The position numbers and the translations under genes were made by a program. This document shows positions 34,546 to 42,760 of a stretch of DNA of 64,000 nucleotides, piece by piece; within the stretch, counting starts at the first letter, position 1; every line of letters starts with the position of its first letter. Origin of the DNA: Halorubrum trapanicum (GTDB lineage Archaea > Halobacteriota > Halobacteria > Halobacteriales > Haloferacaceae); contig NZ_AP017569.1 of NCBI RefSeq assembly GCF_002355655.1, forward strand, positions 806,001 through 870,000, read 5' to 3'. A model generated the notes under the pieces. That model was given only the letters and a program-made list of their open reading frames with translations, was not told the DNA's origin and searched no databases.

Positions 34546-34830
34546 ATGGCAGACGAGTTCATGAAGGGCTTCGCCCTGTTCACGATCGGCGGTCTCGGGT
34601 GGATCACCTTCGGCGGCTGGTACCGGACACCGTCGTACTACCAGGTGTCACAGCTCGTGAACCCGGCGGAGGGCGTGAACACGGCGTACGGCGAGGTCGG
34701 TCTGCTCGCGGGCGACGTGTTGTTCTGGCTGATGATCCTCGGCGCGCTGACGTTCTGGGTACTCATCCCCGCCAGCCGGCAGCTCCGTGACGCCCTCAAC
34801 GACGGCGACGACGACGCGGCCGCGAACTGA
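34546..34830 (+). CDS. Two-helix membrane protein of the bc module (DUF7314-like)
   Basis: 94 aa from ATG 34546, 4 bp after the preceding gene. Hydrophobic segments at about 7-25 and 54-78; the loop between has YRTPSYYQVSQLVNPAEGVN. The C-terminus is acidic. Small hydrophobic subunits are typical of bc complexes, and the tight spacing suggests it belongs to this one. No cofactor ligand can be identified. Confidence 0.7.
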   Translation: MADEFMKGFALFTIGGLGWITFGGWYRTPSYYQVSQLVNPAEGVNTAYGEVGLLAGDVLFWLMILGALTFWVLIPASRQLRDALNDGDDDAAAN

Positions 34831-34944
34831 ACGTACCCCCCCCTCGTCTCCCTTTCTCCGTCCGTTCCGCCGTCCGAGAGCGGCGGCGACGGTCCTCGCC
34901 GACGAACCGAGAGCTTTTCACCGCCGCTCGCCCCAGCCTCGCGC

Positions 34945-35691
34945 ATGAGTGAGCCGACGCGCCGCCTCGCGGTTCTGGGCGACGGCGACCCGGCGGCGGC
35001 GATCCGATCGGCGGTCGACGGCGCGGGCGCCCGTCTCGTCGACCACACCGAGGCGGACGCGGTCGTCGCCGTCGGGGACGCCGCGCTTCGGAAGGCGATG
35101 CGCGCGGCCGCGACCGATGACGGGCGTTCGAGTCCGATCCTCCCGATCGGGGACGGTCGTCACGCGGTCAACCCGGACCTCGCGGCCGACCGCATCGCGG
35201 ACGCCGACGACTGGCTCGGCGGATCGGCGAACGCGGTCGACGGGTTCTCTCGCGTCGCGCACCCCGTCTTGGCGGTCGACGGCGCCGGCGACGCCCCCCG
35301 TCGGTTCGCGGCCGCGGACGTCGCCTTCGTGACGGCGGAGCCGGCCCGGATCTCCGAGTACGGGATCGCCTTTTCCGACGGGGAGTCGGTCTCGGTGCGC
35401 GCTGACGGCGCCGTGGTCGCGACGCCGCTCGGGAGCGACGGCTACGCGGCGGCGGCCGGCGGACCGGTCGTCTCACCCGGCGGCGGCCTCTCGGTCGTCC
35501 CCGTTTCGCCGTTCACGACTCGCCCCGAGACGTGGGTCGCGAGCGGCGGCGTCCGCGTCACGATCGAGCGCGAGGCGGAACCGGTCGCGCTGGTCGTCGA
35601 CGGCGATCGCCGCGGGACCGTCGAGCCGCACCGCGCGGTCGGCGTCGAGATCGCGGCGACGGTCGATCTCCTCTCGGCGACGGCGGAGTGA
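34945..35691 (+). CDS. NAD kinase-like protein lacking the GGDGT motif
   Basis: 248 aa from ATG 34945. The C-terminal half resembles the NAD kinase beta domain: VVATPLGSDGYAAAAGGPVVSPGGGLSVVPVSPFTTRPETWVA and LVVDGDRRGTV. The N-terminal half should hold the ATP-binding GGDGT; the equivalent position reads VVAVGDAALRKAM, and the usual NE pair is replaced by VTAEPARISEYGIAF. It is therefore probably not an ordinary NAD kinase and may bind a nucleotide without phosphorylating NAD. It follows the cytochrome b cluster with a gap of 114 bp. Confidence 0.7.
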   Translation: MSEPTRRLAVLGDGDPAAAIRSAVDGAGARLVDHTEADAVVAVGDAALRKAMRAAATDDGRSSPILPIGDGRHAVNPDLAADRIADADDWLGGSANAVDGFSRVAHPVLAVDGAGDAPRRFAAADVAFVTAEPARISEYGIAFSDGESVSVRADGAVVATPLGSDGYAAAAGGPVVSPGGGLSVVPVSPFTTRPETWVASGGVRVTIEREAEPVALVVDGDRRGTVEPHRAVGVEIAATVDLLSATAE

Positions 35692-35777
35692 GGGGGCTGC
35701 TCCCTCGCGCCCAACGGCGTCCGCGGCCCCGTCGCGGGAGCGCCGATCGGAAACACTCTAATACGTCGTGAACGGAA

Positions 35778-36230
35778 ATGGTGGATATGGACCCACTGCA
35801 GTTCCTCGTTCCCCTCGGCTGGCTGGCGGCCGCCGGGCCGGCGCTGCCGTACGCGATCTTCGTGATGACCGTCGCGAACCTCGCGACCCGGCACCTCGCG
35901 CACAGGCGACACGTCGATCAGGGACAGGAGGCGGACAGCGTGGAGGCGTACACGCCGCACGTGTTCACCAACGTCGGGCTCGTCCTCCTGTCGTTCGTAT
36001 ACATCCTCGTTGCGCCCGTGCGAGGGACGATCCTGTCGGTCCTCGTCCTGGCGATGTTCATCGCCGACTTCTTCGAGCTGGAGGCGCGCAACGTCGAGGC
36101 CCGCAACGACATGGAGATCGAGGCGCCGAAGAGCTCGATCGCCGCCTCGCTGGTCGTGTTAGTGTGGACGTCGTACTTCGCGCTGTTCTTCGTCGTCGAA
36201 GGGATCTGGAACCAGTTCGTCGTCGCCTGA
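35778..36230 (+). CDS. Four-helix membrane protein (DUF7313-like)
   Basis: 150 aa from ATG 35778 (ATG 35787 is an alternative). Hydrophobic segments at about 8-36, 64-80, 82-98 and 119-143; a loop contains HLAHRRHVDQGQEADSVEAYTPH. FIADFFELEARNVEARNDMEIEAPKSS is a charged cytoplasmic stretch. It is the last gene of the respiratory-looking plus-strand series. Function unknown; the association with cytochrome b is by position. Confidence 0.65.
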   Translation: MVDMDPLQFLVPLGWLAAAGPALPYAIFVMTVANLATRHLAHRRHVDQGQEADSVEAYTPHVFTNVGLVLLSFVYILVAPVRGTILSVLVLAMFIADFFELEARNVEARNDMEIEAPKSSIAASLVVLVWTSYFALFFVVEGIWNQFVVA

Positions 36231-36368
36231 CGGGCGCGCTCCGAATTGAGCGAATTTGCGCTCGGCGCGTGACGTTCCCGTTCCCCTTCTCCACCGCTCC
36301 GACGCTCCCTCTATCTCCCCCCTCGCCCGGTCCTTTCGTCACGCTCCACCTACCCCTCTCCACAGTGA

Positions 36369-36375
36369 TTTATAT
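36369..36375 (+). promoter_or_regulatory. TATA box for a leaderless GTG-started lipoprotein gene
   Basis: GATTTATATG is centred 25 nt upstream of GTG 36397, which supports GTG as a leaderless start for the gene rather than any codon further upstream. Confidence 0.5.
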
Positions 36376-36396
36376 GCGTTCGTCCAGATATTTGGG

Positions 36397-36810
36397 GTGG
36401 TGGAAAAAAATACCAGTACGCGTCGCGGCGCACTGAGATCAACCGCCACGCTGGTAACCAGCGGAACGATCCTCGCGACCGCCGGGTGTCTTGACGGCGG
36501 GTTCGGTCCCAGTCTTGACGGTGAGATGGTTGTCGAGGGGCCGATGGTGAGCGTTTCCGCGTCAACCGATCTTTCTGCCACTGATACTGGATACGAACTG
36601 GCGATCACCGTCAGCAACAACTCAGAGAGAACCGCTGACACGGATGCCGAGGTCATCTGGGAGGTCAGCAATGACGAGAACGCGGTCGTGACACAAACCG
36701 AAACAAAAACCGTTGATCCTGGCGGTGAGACCACGCTTGTCGTAACTGCTGAAGACCCGAACGATTCGGTCACCGCCTATTCGGCGACTGTTCTTGCTGT
36801 ACCGGCCTAA
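36397..36810 (+). CDS. Small lipoprotein of unusual base composition
   Basis: 137 aa from GTG 36397 (GTG 36400 also fits). Basic N-terminus (VVEKNTSTRRGALR), a hydrophobic stretch and lipobox ATAGC indicate a lipoprotein. The mature part (about 45-137) is beta-rich with many Thr/Ser/Asn (LAITVSNNSERTADTDAEVIWEVSNDENAVV), like an Ig-like or CARDB-type surface domain. A/T-ending codons are frequent, unlike the neighbours, and the flanking DNA to 36980 is AT-rich (TTCTTAATTAACACTTCTAG), suggesting recent acquisition. Function unknown. Confidence 0.65.
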   Translation: MVEKNTSTRRGALRSTATLVTSGTILATAGCLDGGFGPSLDGEMVVEGPMVSVSASTDLSATDTGYELAITVSNNSERTADTDAEVIWEVSNDENAVVTQTETKTVDPGGETTLVVTAEDPNDSVTAYSATVLAVPA

Positions 36811-36981
36811 CAGCCACGTAGTCTCTCTCGGTAGTTGTTCCCGGTCTCCGAGCGCATCGTCTACATTTCCGTCAGTTCTTAATTAACACTTCTAGACAAA
36901 CCAAGTTGCTGTTTGTTAGGGCCGAGAAGGCGGCGGGTTTCCGGCGTCCTGCTCGATCGCCCTGTCCCGACGCTTCCTTCG

Positions 36982-38304
36982 TCAAAACGTCCAGTCGCCG
37001 GTGAGCTTCATCCCCGTCGCCTTCCCCTCCGCTTCGAGCGCCGCCGCGATCTCATCGGTGTCCCGGCGCGGGATCGACGCGTCCGTCTCGGCGAGGTCGA
37101 CGACGAGTTCGGTGAGGAGGATCGCCTGCTCCCGGAGGTTCCGCGACTCAAGCTTGTCGAGCGTGTCCGCGTGGGTGTGCCCCCAGCCGCGGCCGCGCCC
37201 CTCGGTCTCGCCCGAGATCATGTACCCCGGGATCCCCCGCTTCACGAACGGCCAGTGGTCGCTGTGGGGGACCAGCTCGCTCCCCGTCGCGACCGGGTGA
37301 TCGAAGCGGTCGCTCACGCGCTCCGCGGCCGCCGCCAGCGCGTCGAAGTCGTGGTGGTCGAGCCGGAGCGTCCGGCCGTACACGTTGCTGTCGACGTTGA
37401 CGACCGCGCGGACCGCGTCCCGGTCGGCCGCCTCGGCGGCCACCGACGACCCGACGAGACCGACCTCCTCGGCGCCGAACGCGGCGAACCGCACCTTCAC
37501 GTCGAGTTCGTCCTCGCGCGCGGCGAGCGCCCGCGCGACCTCGACGATCGTCGCCGTGCCGGCCCCGTTGTCCATCGCGCCCTCCGCGAGGTCGTGGGCG
37601 TCGACGTGCGAGGAGACGATCAGGCGCTCGTCGGTGTCGGGGCCGAGCTCCGCGACCGCGTTCCCGCTCGTCGCGGTCGGCGTCTCGCAGTCGACCGCGA
37701 CGGTCAGGTCGTCGCCCTCGTTGCGTCGCGCGAGCCGGGCGCCGGTCTCCTTCGAGACGCCGACCGCCGGAATCGCCCCGATCGGGTCGTCGGCGGTCCC
37801 GACGCTGCCGGTCGGCGGGAGCGTCCCCTCCACGTGGTTGGCGAAGACGAAGGCGGCCGCGCCCGCGTCGACCGCGCGGTAGTACTTCTCGCGGCGGTGG
37901 ATGAACCGGTCGACCGAGTCGGGGGTGTCCGACGAGGCCATCACGACTTTTCCGTCGAGGTCGGCCTCGAAGTCCTCGGGGACGCCGTGTGCGAGGTCGA
38001 CGAACTCGCCGGTCGCCTCGCCGCTGGGGCTGCGCGGCAGCGCGATACACTCGTTCGGGCCGACCGCGACGGGCTCGCCGGTCGCGGCGTCCCGGACCGC
38101 GCTGTCGCCGCGCTCCCAGCCCTGGATCTCGAACTCCTCGATCGCCGCGCTGCGCGCGCCCGCGTCGGCGAACGCGTCGCGCGTGAGCTCCAAGGCCTCG
38201 CGCTCGCCCGGCGAGCCGGCCATCCGGTCGCCGACGTCGACGAGGTCGAGGAGGTGGTTCCAGCCCGCGTCGCTCGTGAACGTCTCGCCGATCCACTCTG
38301 TCAT
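36982..38304 (-). CDS. M28 family zinc peptidase (aminopeptidase-like)
   Basis: 440 aa from ATG 38304. The co-catalytic zinc site is visible: SSHVDAHDLAEGAMDNGAGTA (His and Asp), FAAFGAEEVGLVGS (Glu-Glu), VVNVDSNVYG (Asp) and VPHSDHWPF (His). A PA-like insert occupies the middle (VMASSDTPDSVDRFIHRREKYYRAVDAGAAAFVFANH). No signal peptide is seen, so it is probably intracellular and trims peptides imported by systems such as the ABC importer further along (context only). Confidence 0.88.
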   Translation of the reverse strand: MTEWIGETFTSDAGWNHLLDLVDVGDRMAGSPGEREALELTRDAFADAGARSAAIEEFEIQGWERGDSAVRDAATGEPVAVGPNECIALPRSPSGEATGEFVDLAHGVPEDFEADLDGKVVMASSDTPDSVDRFIHRREKYYRAVDAGAAAFVFANHVEGTLPPTGSVGTADDPIGAIPAVGVSKETGARLARRNEGDDLTVAVDCETPTATSGNAVAELGPDTDERLIVSSHVDAHDLAEGAMDNGAGTATIVEVARALAAREDELDVKVRFAAFGAEEVGLVGSSVAAEAADRDAVRAVVNVDSNVYGRTLRLDHHDFDALAAAAERVSDRFDHPVATGSELVPHSDHWPFVKRGIPGYMISGETEGRGRGWGHTHADTLDKLESRNLREQAILLTELVVDLAETDASIPRRDTDEIAAALEAEGKATGMKLTGDWTF

Positions 38305-38396
38305 GGGTGTGGGTGTCGCGGCCGCCGCTCAAGCGTTTCGGTGGCGGCGGGGGCGGCCGGAAGCGGGGGGCGGAGCCGACGGATTCGTCGAAGCGC

Positions 38397-39056
38397 TCAG
38401 ACCGGGACGGCCGGAAGGAGGACCGTCGCGGCCTCGGCGGCCGCGAACGTCGAGTCGTACAGGTGGTTCAAGAGGAGGTAGGTGACGACCCCGAGGACGA
38501 GCGAGAGGATCCACGCGCTCGCGGCGATCCGCCCGACGCGTCGGTGCGGCGTCTCCGTCCGCAGCTCCCGCTCCGTGTGCGTGAGCCCGAGGACGATCGC
38601 GTAGAGGACGACGGGGACGGAGACCACGGAGAGAATGATGTGGATCGCGAGCATGATCAGGTACGCGGGATACACCGGGTCCCACAGCGGGACCCAGGCG
38701 TACGCCGAGTCCAACACGAACTCCTTGGTGCCGCCGCCGGCCACCTTCGGGAGGTACATCCCGAGGAACAGGAGGATGAGGCCGAACGAGGTCGTCATCG
38801 CGGCGGCGTGTTTCTTCACCTCGTCGTTGCGGATCCAGTACCAGCCGAGCGAGAGGGTGATCACGGTGACCGTGTTGACGGCGGCGATGGCGTGCGCGAG
38901 GAGGTTCACGGTCTCCTGCGTGAGCGTGGGGAACAGCGCCTGGAACTCCGGCACGAGGAACACGCCGCCGACGGCGCCGTAACCCACGAGCGTGAGGAGG
39001 ACGGTTATCTCTGTGGCCCGCGCTTTGGCCCGCTCGCGAACGCTGGCGGTGGACAT
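38397..39056 (-). CDS. DUF420 family membrane protein
   Basis: 219 aa from ATG 39056. It has about six hydrophobic segments. DUF420-like features are LAHAIAAVNTVTVITLSLGWYWIRNDEVKKHAAAMTTSF with His residues near helix ends, and LIMLAIHIILSVVSVPVVLYA. The family is often found with haem-copper oxidase or haem synthesis genes (CtaM-like), so a role in oxidase maturation is plausible. A much longer open frame extending upstream through egsA is rejected as a GC artefact. Confidence 0.8.
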   Translation of the reverse strand: MSTASVRERAKARATEITVLLTLVGYGAVGGVFLVPEFQALFPTLTQETVNLLAHAIAAVNTVTVITLSLGWYWIRNDEVKKHAAAMTTSFGLILLFLGMYLPKVAGGGTKEFVLDSAYAWVPLWDPVYPAYLIMLAIHIILSVVSVPVVLYAIVLGLTHTERELRTETPHRRVGRIAASAWILSLVLGVVTYLLLNHLYDSTFAAAEAATVLLPAVPV

Positions 39057-39163
39057 ATCGGACGGAGGGAACGGAGCGATAAGTCGGCTTCGGGTGCTCC
39101 CGTCGGGCGGGACGTTTCGCCCCCGCCCGTCCCGAAAGCGTCGTCGCGACAGCGGCGTCGCGA

Positions 39164-40216
39164 CTACCGCTCGATGACGCCCGTCGCGGTCGCGACCTCG
39201 ACCGCGGCCTCCTCGTTGATCCCGCCCTGGAGGATGGTGTAGCGGTCGCGGATCTCGTGGGCGCTCGTCAGGGCCGCGATCAGCTCCGCGTCGTCGATCC
39301 CCAGCTCGCCCGCGGTCGTGGGGGCGTCGAGCTCGTCGAGGGCGTCGCGGATGGCGCTCCACCGCCCGTTCTCGCCGCTGTGGAGGTACTCCGTCATGAT
39401 CGAGGCGACGCCGACCTGATGGCCGTGGAGCGCCTTGCCGGGCGCGATCCGGTCGAGCTGGTGGGAGATGAGATGCTCGGCGCCGGAGGCGGGCCGCGAG
39501 GAGCCGGCGATCGACATCGCGACCCCGGAGGAGACGAGCGCCTTCACGACGACCCACGCGGACTCCTCTAAGCCCGGGCGGATCATGTCGGCGTTCTCGA
39601 CGAGCAGCTCCGCTGTCATCTCCGAGAGCGCGCCCGCGTACTCGCTGTACTCGACGTTGCGCAGGCGGCGGGCGAGCCGCCAGTCCTTCACCGCGGTGTA
39701 GTTGGAGATGATGTCCGCACAGCCCGCGGTGGTGAGCCGCCACGGCGCCTCCGCGAGCAGCGTCGTGTCCGCGACGACGGCGAGCGGCGGGTCCGCGGCG
39801 ACCGAGTGACGGGTGTCGCCCTCGGGGATCGAGGAGCGCCCCGAGACGATGCCGTCGTGGGAGGCGACGGTCGGGACGGAGACGAAGCCGACGTCGAGGT
39901 GGTCGGCGGCCATCTTCGCGATGTCGATCGGCTTCCCGCCGCCGAGGGCGATCAGGTAGCCGGGGTCGACGGCCTCGGCCGTCGCCTTCAGCTCCTCGAC
40001 GGCGTCGAAGGAGGCCTCGTCGACGACGGCGGTCGCGGGGTCGTCGAACTGCGCCCGGACGCGGTCGCCGGCGATCTCGTTGGGGGTCGGGCTCGTCACG
40101 ATCAGCGGCCGCCCGGTGAGGTAGAGCTCGCCGACCGCCTCCCCGAGGTCGTCGATGACGTCGTGTCCCACGAGGACGTTCCGCGGGAGCTTGATCCACG
40201 TCGTCTTCTCGAACAT
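39164..40216 (-). CDS. egsA: sn-Glycerol-1-phosphate dehydrogenase
   Basis: 350 aa from ATG 40216 (MFEKTTWIKLPRNVLVGHDV). Dehydroquinate synthase-like/iron-containing ADH fold with IALGGGKPIDIAKMAADHL and VPTVASHDGIVSGRSSI for NAD(P) and substrate binding; the metal ligands are probably Asp in AGCADIISNYTAV and His in EHLISHQL and LHGHQVGVASI. It reduces dihydroxyacetone phosphate to sn-glycerol-1-phosphate, the backbone of archaeal ether lipids. Length is typical. Repeat element C lies about 108 bp upstream of the start. Confidence 0.95.
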   Translation of the reverse strand: MFEKTTWIKLPRNVLVGHDVIDDLGEAVGELYLTGRPLIVTSPTPNEIAGDRVRAQFDDPATAVVDEASFDAVEELKATAEAVDPGYLIALGGGKPIDIAKMAADHLDVGFVSVPTVASHDGIVSGRSSIPEGDTRHSVAADPPLAVVADTTLLAEAPWRLTTAGCADIISNYTAVKDWRLARRLRNVEYSEYAGALSEMTAELLVENADMIRPGLEESAWVVVKALVSSGVAMSIAGSSRPASGAEHLISHQLDRIAPGKALHGHQVGVASIMTEYLHSGENGRWSAIRDALDELDAPTTAGELGIDDAELIAALTSAHEIRDRYTILQGGINEEAAVEVATATGVIER

Positions 40217-40323
40217 GGCTCAGATACGCGACCGGAGGGTCTAGAAGATGCGGATTCTCGGACGGACAGCGGCGCCGCGGAGTCGGAGGTACCGCCGTAA
40301 ACGGGGTCGGAGTACGACGATTA

Positions 40324-40728
40324 TTTATAAATGAACGGCGGTGGCGTGCGCCGGTGAGCGGCCCGCAGGGCCGCGAACCGACCGCACGAGGGAGTCGGCC
40401 GGCCGGAGCGAAGCGGAGGCCGGCCGACGAGGCTGGGGAGGTGTGAGGTGCGGTCGCTGTAGGGGCGGGAGTCAAAGGGGCAGTCACCGGCGGCTCCGCC
40501 GCCGGCTGTCACCGGGCGACGCCCGGTTGCCCGAGGGACTGCGTCCCTCGCTGCCCGTGGCGCTACGCGCCACGCTGCCGCGAGGCGGCCGCAGGCGACG
40601 TGAGCACCGCGGGGAGTGAGCGAAGCGAACGACCGAGGAGCACAGCGAGCGACCGAGGAGCACAGCGAGCGACCGAGGAGCACAGCGAACGACCGAGGAG
40701 CACAGCGAGCGTGCGCCCGCCTCGCGGC
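40324..40728 (-). other. Element C: structured terminal block (inverted copy)
   Basis: The same block as at 23413-23690 and 45567-45831, on the opposite strand and longer. Stem 1 is 40712-40728 with 40577-40593 (17 bp, one mismatch), stem 2 is 40394-40404 with 40418-40428 (11 bp, GTCGGCCGGCC), and hairpin 3 is 40358-40374 (7-bp arms). Extra perfect hairpins (for example GTGGCGC/GCGCCAC and ACCGGGCG/CGCCCGGT) fill 40484-40576. It ends in TTTATAAAT at 40324-40332. No credible gene lies in 40217-40954. Confidence 0.8.
40631..40710. repeat. 20-bp tandem repeat inside element C
   Basis: Four copies of GACCGAGGAGCACAGCGAGC start at 40631, 40651, 40671 and 40691, two of them with GCGAAC instead of GCGAGC at the junction. 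They expand the loop of stem 1, where elements A and B have only one diverged equivalent. Confidence 0.9.
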
Positions 40729-40891
40729 TGGGGCTTTGGCGGTGTTCGCTGCCGATCTGTGATTGGATATTTATAAGCAAGCGGCTGGGGATTCGGCGGT
40801 GTTCACAGTCGATCCGCGGTCGATCGTTTATAAGTGAGCGGCTGGGGCTTCGGAGGTGTTCGCCGCCGCTCCGGTATCAACCACTTATAAA
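40721..40891 (-). repeat. Element C: 57-bp tandem unit array
   Basis: Read on the minus strand, three exact-length units start at 40891, 40834 and 40777. Each opens with YTTATAAR, contains GCGAACACC near position 30-38 or a close variant, and ends CCCCAGCCGC. The last unit runs directly into stem 1 of the block. The array begins about 60 bp beyond the lysE-like gene's stop. Confidence 0.88.
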
Positions 40892-40954
40892 TGAGCGCCC
40901 GCGACGCCGGGAGCCTCCGATCGCTTCGTCGCCGCCTCGGTCGCCCCGCGTCCC

Positions 40955-41668
40955 TCACACGACACCGGCGAGGAACGTTAGGGCGTCGACCGTCGTCGCC
41001 GCGTCGTAGAGGAAGTAGACGCCGAAGCCGGCGAGGACGACCGCGGAGCCGACCGCGACGATCGGCGCGAACGTCTCGATCCGGCGCTCGGCGGCGACGA
41101 GCCCGGTCGGGAAACCCACGATCCACGCCAACACCCCGAGGAAGAACCCGCCGATGAGCGCGGGCGAGCCGGTGGCGACGACGAACGTCCCCGCCAGCTC
41201 CGGCCCGACCACCGGTAGCCGGGAGAGCACGTCGAGCTCCCCCGGTCGCAACAGCCCGACTCCGACGGTCAGCCAGAACAGCACCTGATACGGGTTCGTT
41301 AAGGCGAGCACCAGCGCCTTGCGGAACCCCTTCCCCTCCGCGGCGATCGGCTCCTCGCCCGAGGTCGGGCGGAACGACGCGCGGGCGCCGTGGGCGGCGT
41401 CGACCGCGAAGTACAACATCAAGACGCCGCCGACCGCGACCATCGCGGCCCGGAGCAGCGGGAGCGACTCCACGACCGCGACGACGCCGACGTACGCGAG
41501 GACGAAGAATATCGCGTCGGCGGTCGCCGCGCCGAGCCCGGCTCGGAAGCCGGCGAGGCGCCCGCGGAGGACGGACTCCTCGGCAATCACCGCGTTCATC
41601 GGGCCGGGCGGCGCCGCGAGCGCCAGGCCGAAGACGACGCCCGCACCGAGCGTAACGAGGGTACTCAC
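40955..41668 (-). CDS. LysE family amino-acid exporter
   Basis: 237 aa from GTG 41668 (MSTLVTLGAGVVFGLALAAPPGPMN); upstream in-frame ATG codons would add basic, non-hydrophobic sequence. LysE/RhtB features are GLALAAPPGPMNAVIAEESVLRGRLAGFRAGLGAATAD and the six-helix layout, with ALTNPYQVLFWLTVG in the middle. It exports amino acids or related solutes across the cytoplasmic membrane; substrate unknown. Repeat element C begins just beyond its stop. Confidence 0.85.
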   Translation of the reverse strand: MSTLVTLGAGVVFGLALAAPPGPMNAVIAEESVLRGRLAGFRAGLGAATADAIFFVLAYVGVVAVVESLPLLRAAMVAVGGVLMLYFAVDAAHGARASFRPTSGEEPIAAEGKGFRKALVLALTNPYQVLFWLTVGVGLLRPGELDVLSRLPVVGPELAGTFVVATGSPALIGGFFLGVLAWIVGFPTGLVAAERRIETFAPIVAVGSAVVLAGFGVYFLYDAATTVDALTFLAGVV

Positions 41669-41816
41669 ACCGCTCGCAACGCCCGGTTTCGTGAAAAACC
41701 TCGCGACGGAGAGGCGGTCGGTAACGGCCGGTTCCGGACGGCACGCCCGAGATCGACGCATCGACGGACGGATCCGAACACTGGGGTCGGAGCCCGACCG
41801 GGACCGTGGCTCGCGG

Positions 41817-42629
41817 CTACGCGTCCTGGAGCTCCGCGTCGCGGAGCGCCTCGTTGAGGTCCTCGCGGACGCGCTCGCCGGTCTCGCGGTCCATCGCGGT
41901 GGTGACGATCCGGTTCTCCTGAACGCTGGAACCGTCCCGGAGGAGGAGCCGGACGTTGCCGTTCGTCCCCGCGCGCGTCGCCTTCGCGCGGAGGCCCGTC
42001 CGCGACCCCGTCCCGCCGGCGTCGATGGGGCCGGGGACGATCTTCTTGACGTGCGGGTGTTCCGCGACGGTCTGGACGGCCTTACGTCCCTTGCGGTCGC
42101 CGATGAGCGTGGAGTGCGATCCCCCGATCTTCTCGCGCGGCGGCGTCTCGACGACCGCCAGCGAACGGTCGCCACGCCGGTCGAGGACCCACCGAACGAC
42201 CGGGCTCACGTCCGGCTCGCGGCCGTCGTCCGCGGGGGCGTCCCCGGTCGCCGCGCCGCGTTCGCCGCCGCGACCGCTCCCGCCCGCGCCGCCGTCGGGG
42301 ACGCGGTAGAACTCGTGGTGGAGCTGCGCGCGCGTCTCGCGGAGCGGTTCGCGCTCGCCGGCGGCGTAGACGGTCTCGGGGCGCTTCCGCCGGATCTCGT
42401 CCGCGACGCGCCCCGCGAAGTTCCGCAGCTGGACTTCGCTCAGCCGCTCGCCCTCCTCCGGGCGCGTGGTGACCGTCGTCTCGCCGACGACGTCGTCCTC
42501 GCGGAGCAATGTCAGGTGCGCGCGGTCGGTCTCGAACTCGGCGACGACCGCGTCGGCGTTGGCGGTGTTGCAGGTCAGACAGTAGTCCCCGGGCTTCTCG
42601 ATCGGGGTCCCACACCGCCGGCAGTTCAT
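41817..42629 (-). CDS. DUF2103 domain protein with zinc ribbon
   Basis: 270 aa from ATG 42629. The N-terminal zinc ribbon is MNCRRCGTPIEKPGDYCLTCNT (Cys3, Cys6, Cys17, Cys20). The second half has the DUF2103 pattern: KIGGSHSTLIGDRKGRKAVQTVAEHPHVKKIVPGPI and RLLLRDGSSVQENRIVTTAMDRETGERV. A Gly-rich linker (about 113-133) separates the parts. The family is thought to bind metal or nucleic acid but is uncharacterised. Divergent from the membrane gene pair at 42761. Confidence 0.8.
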   Translation of the reverse strand: MNCRRCGTPIEKPGDYCLTCNTANADAVVAEFETDRAHLTLLREDDVVGETTVTTRPEEGERLSEVQLRNFAGRVADEIRRKRPETVYAAGEREPLRETRAQLHHEFYRVPDGGAGGSGRGGERGAATGDAPADDGREPDVSPVVRWVLDRRGDRSLAVVETPPREKIGGSHSTLIGDRKGRKAVQTVAEHPHVKKIVPGPIDAGGTGSRTGLRAKATRAGTNGNVRLLLRDGSSVQENRIVTTAMDRETGERVREDLNEALRDAELQDA

Positions 42630-42760
42630 ACCGATCGGACGGCCGTGGAAGATAAAAGGGCGTCCGTTCGGCGTGCGACCGGCCCGTCGAGGCGCGGTCG
42701 GCGTTCGCCGCACCGAGCCGGAGCGACCCCTTATTACCCTCCCCGACCTCCGTACCGGAC

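Noticed and set aside
36256-36396. Upstream extension of the low-GC lipoprotein to 36256
   Set aside because: The added sequence would precede the TATA box and is Pro/Ser/His-rich; the lipobox sits at the right distance from GTG 36397.
38397-40487. A 696-residue open frame on the minus strand
   Set aside because: It fuses DUF420 to an antisense-like reading of egsA in another frame and to repeat element C. The upstream part is Arg/Pro-rich nonsense; DUF420 begins at ATG 39056.
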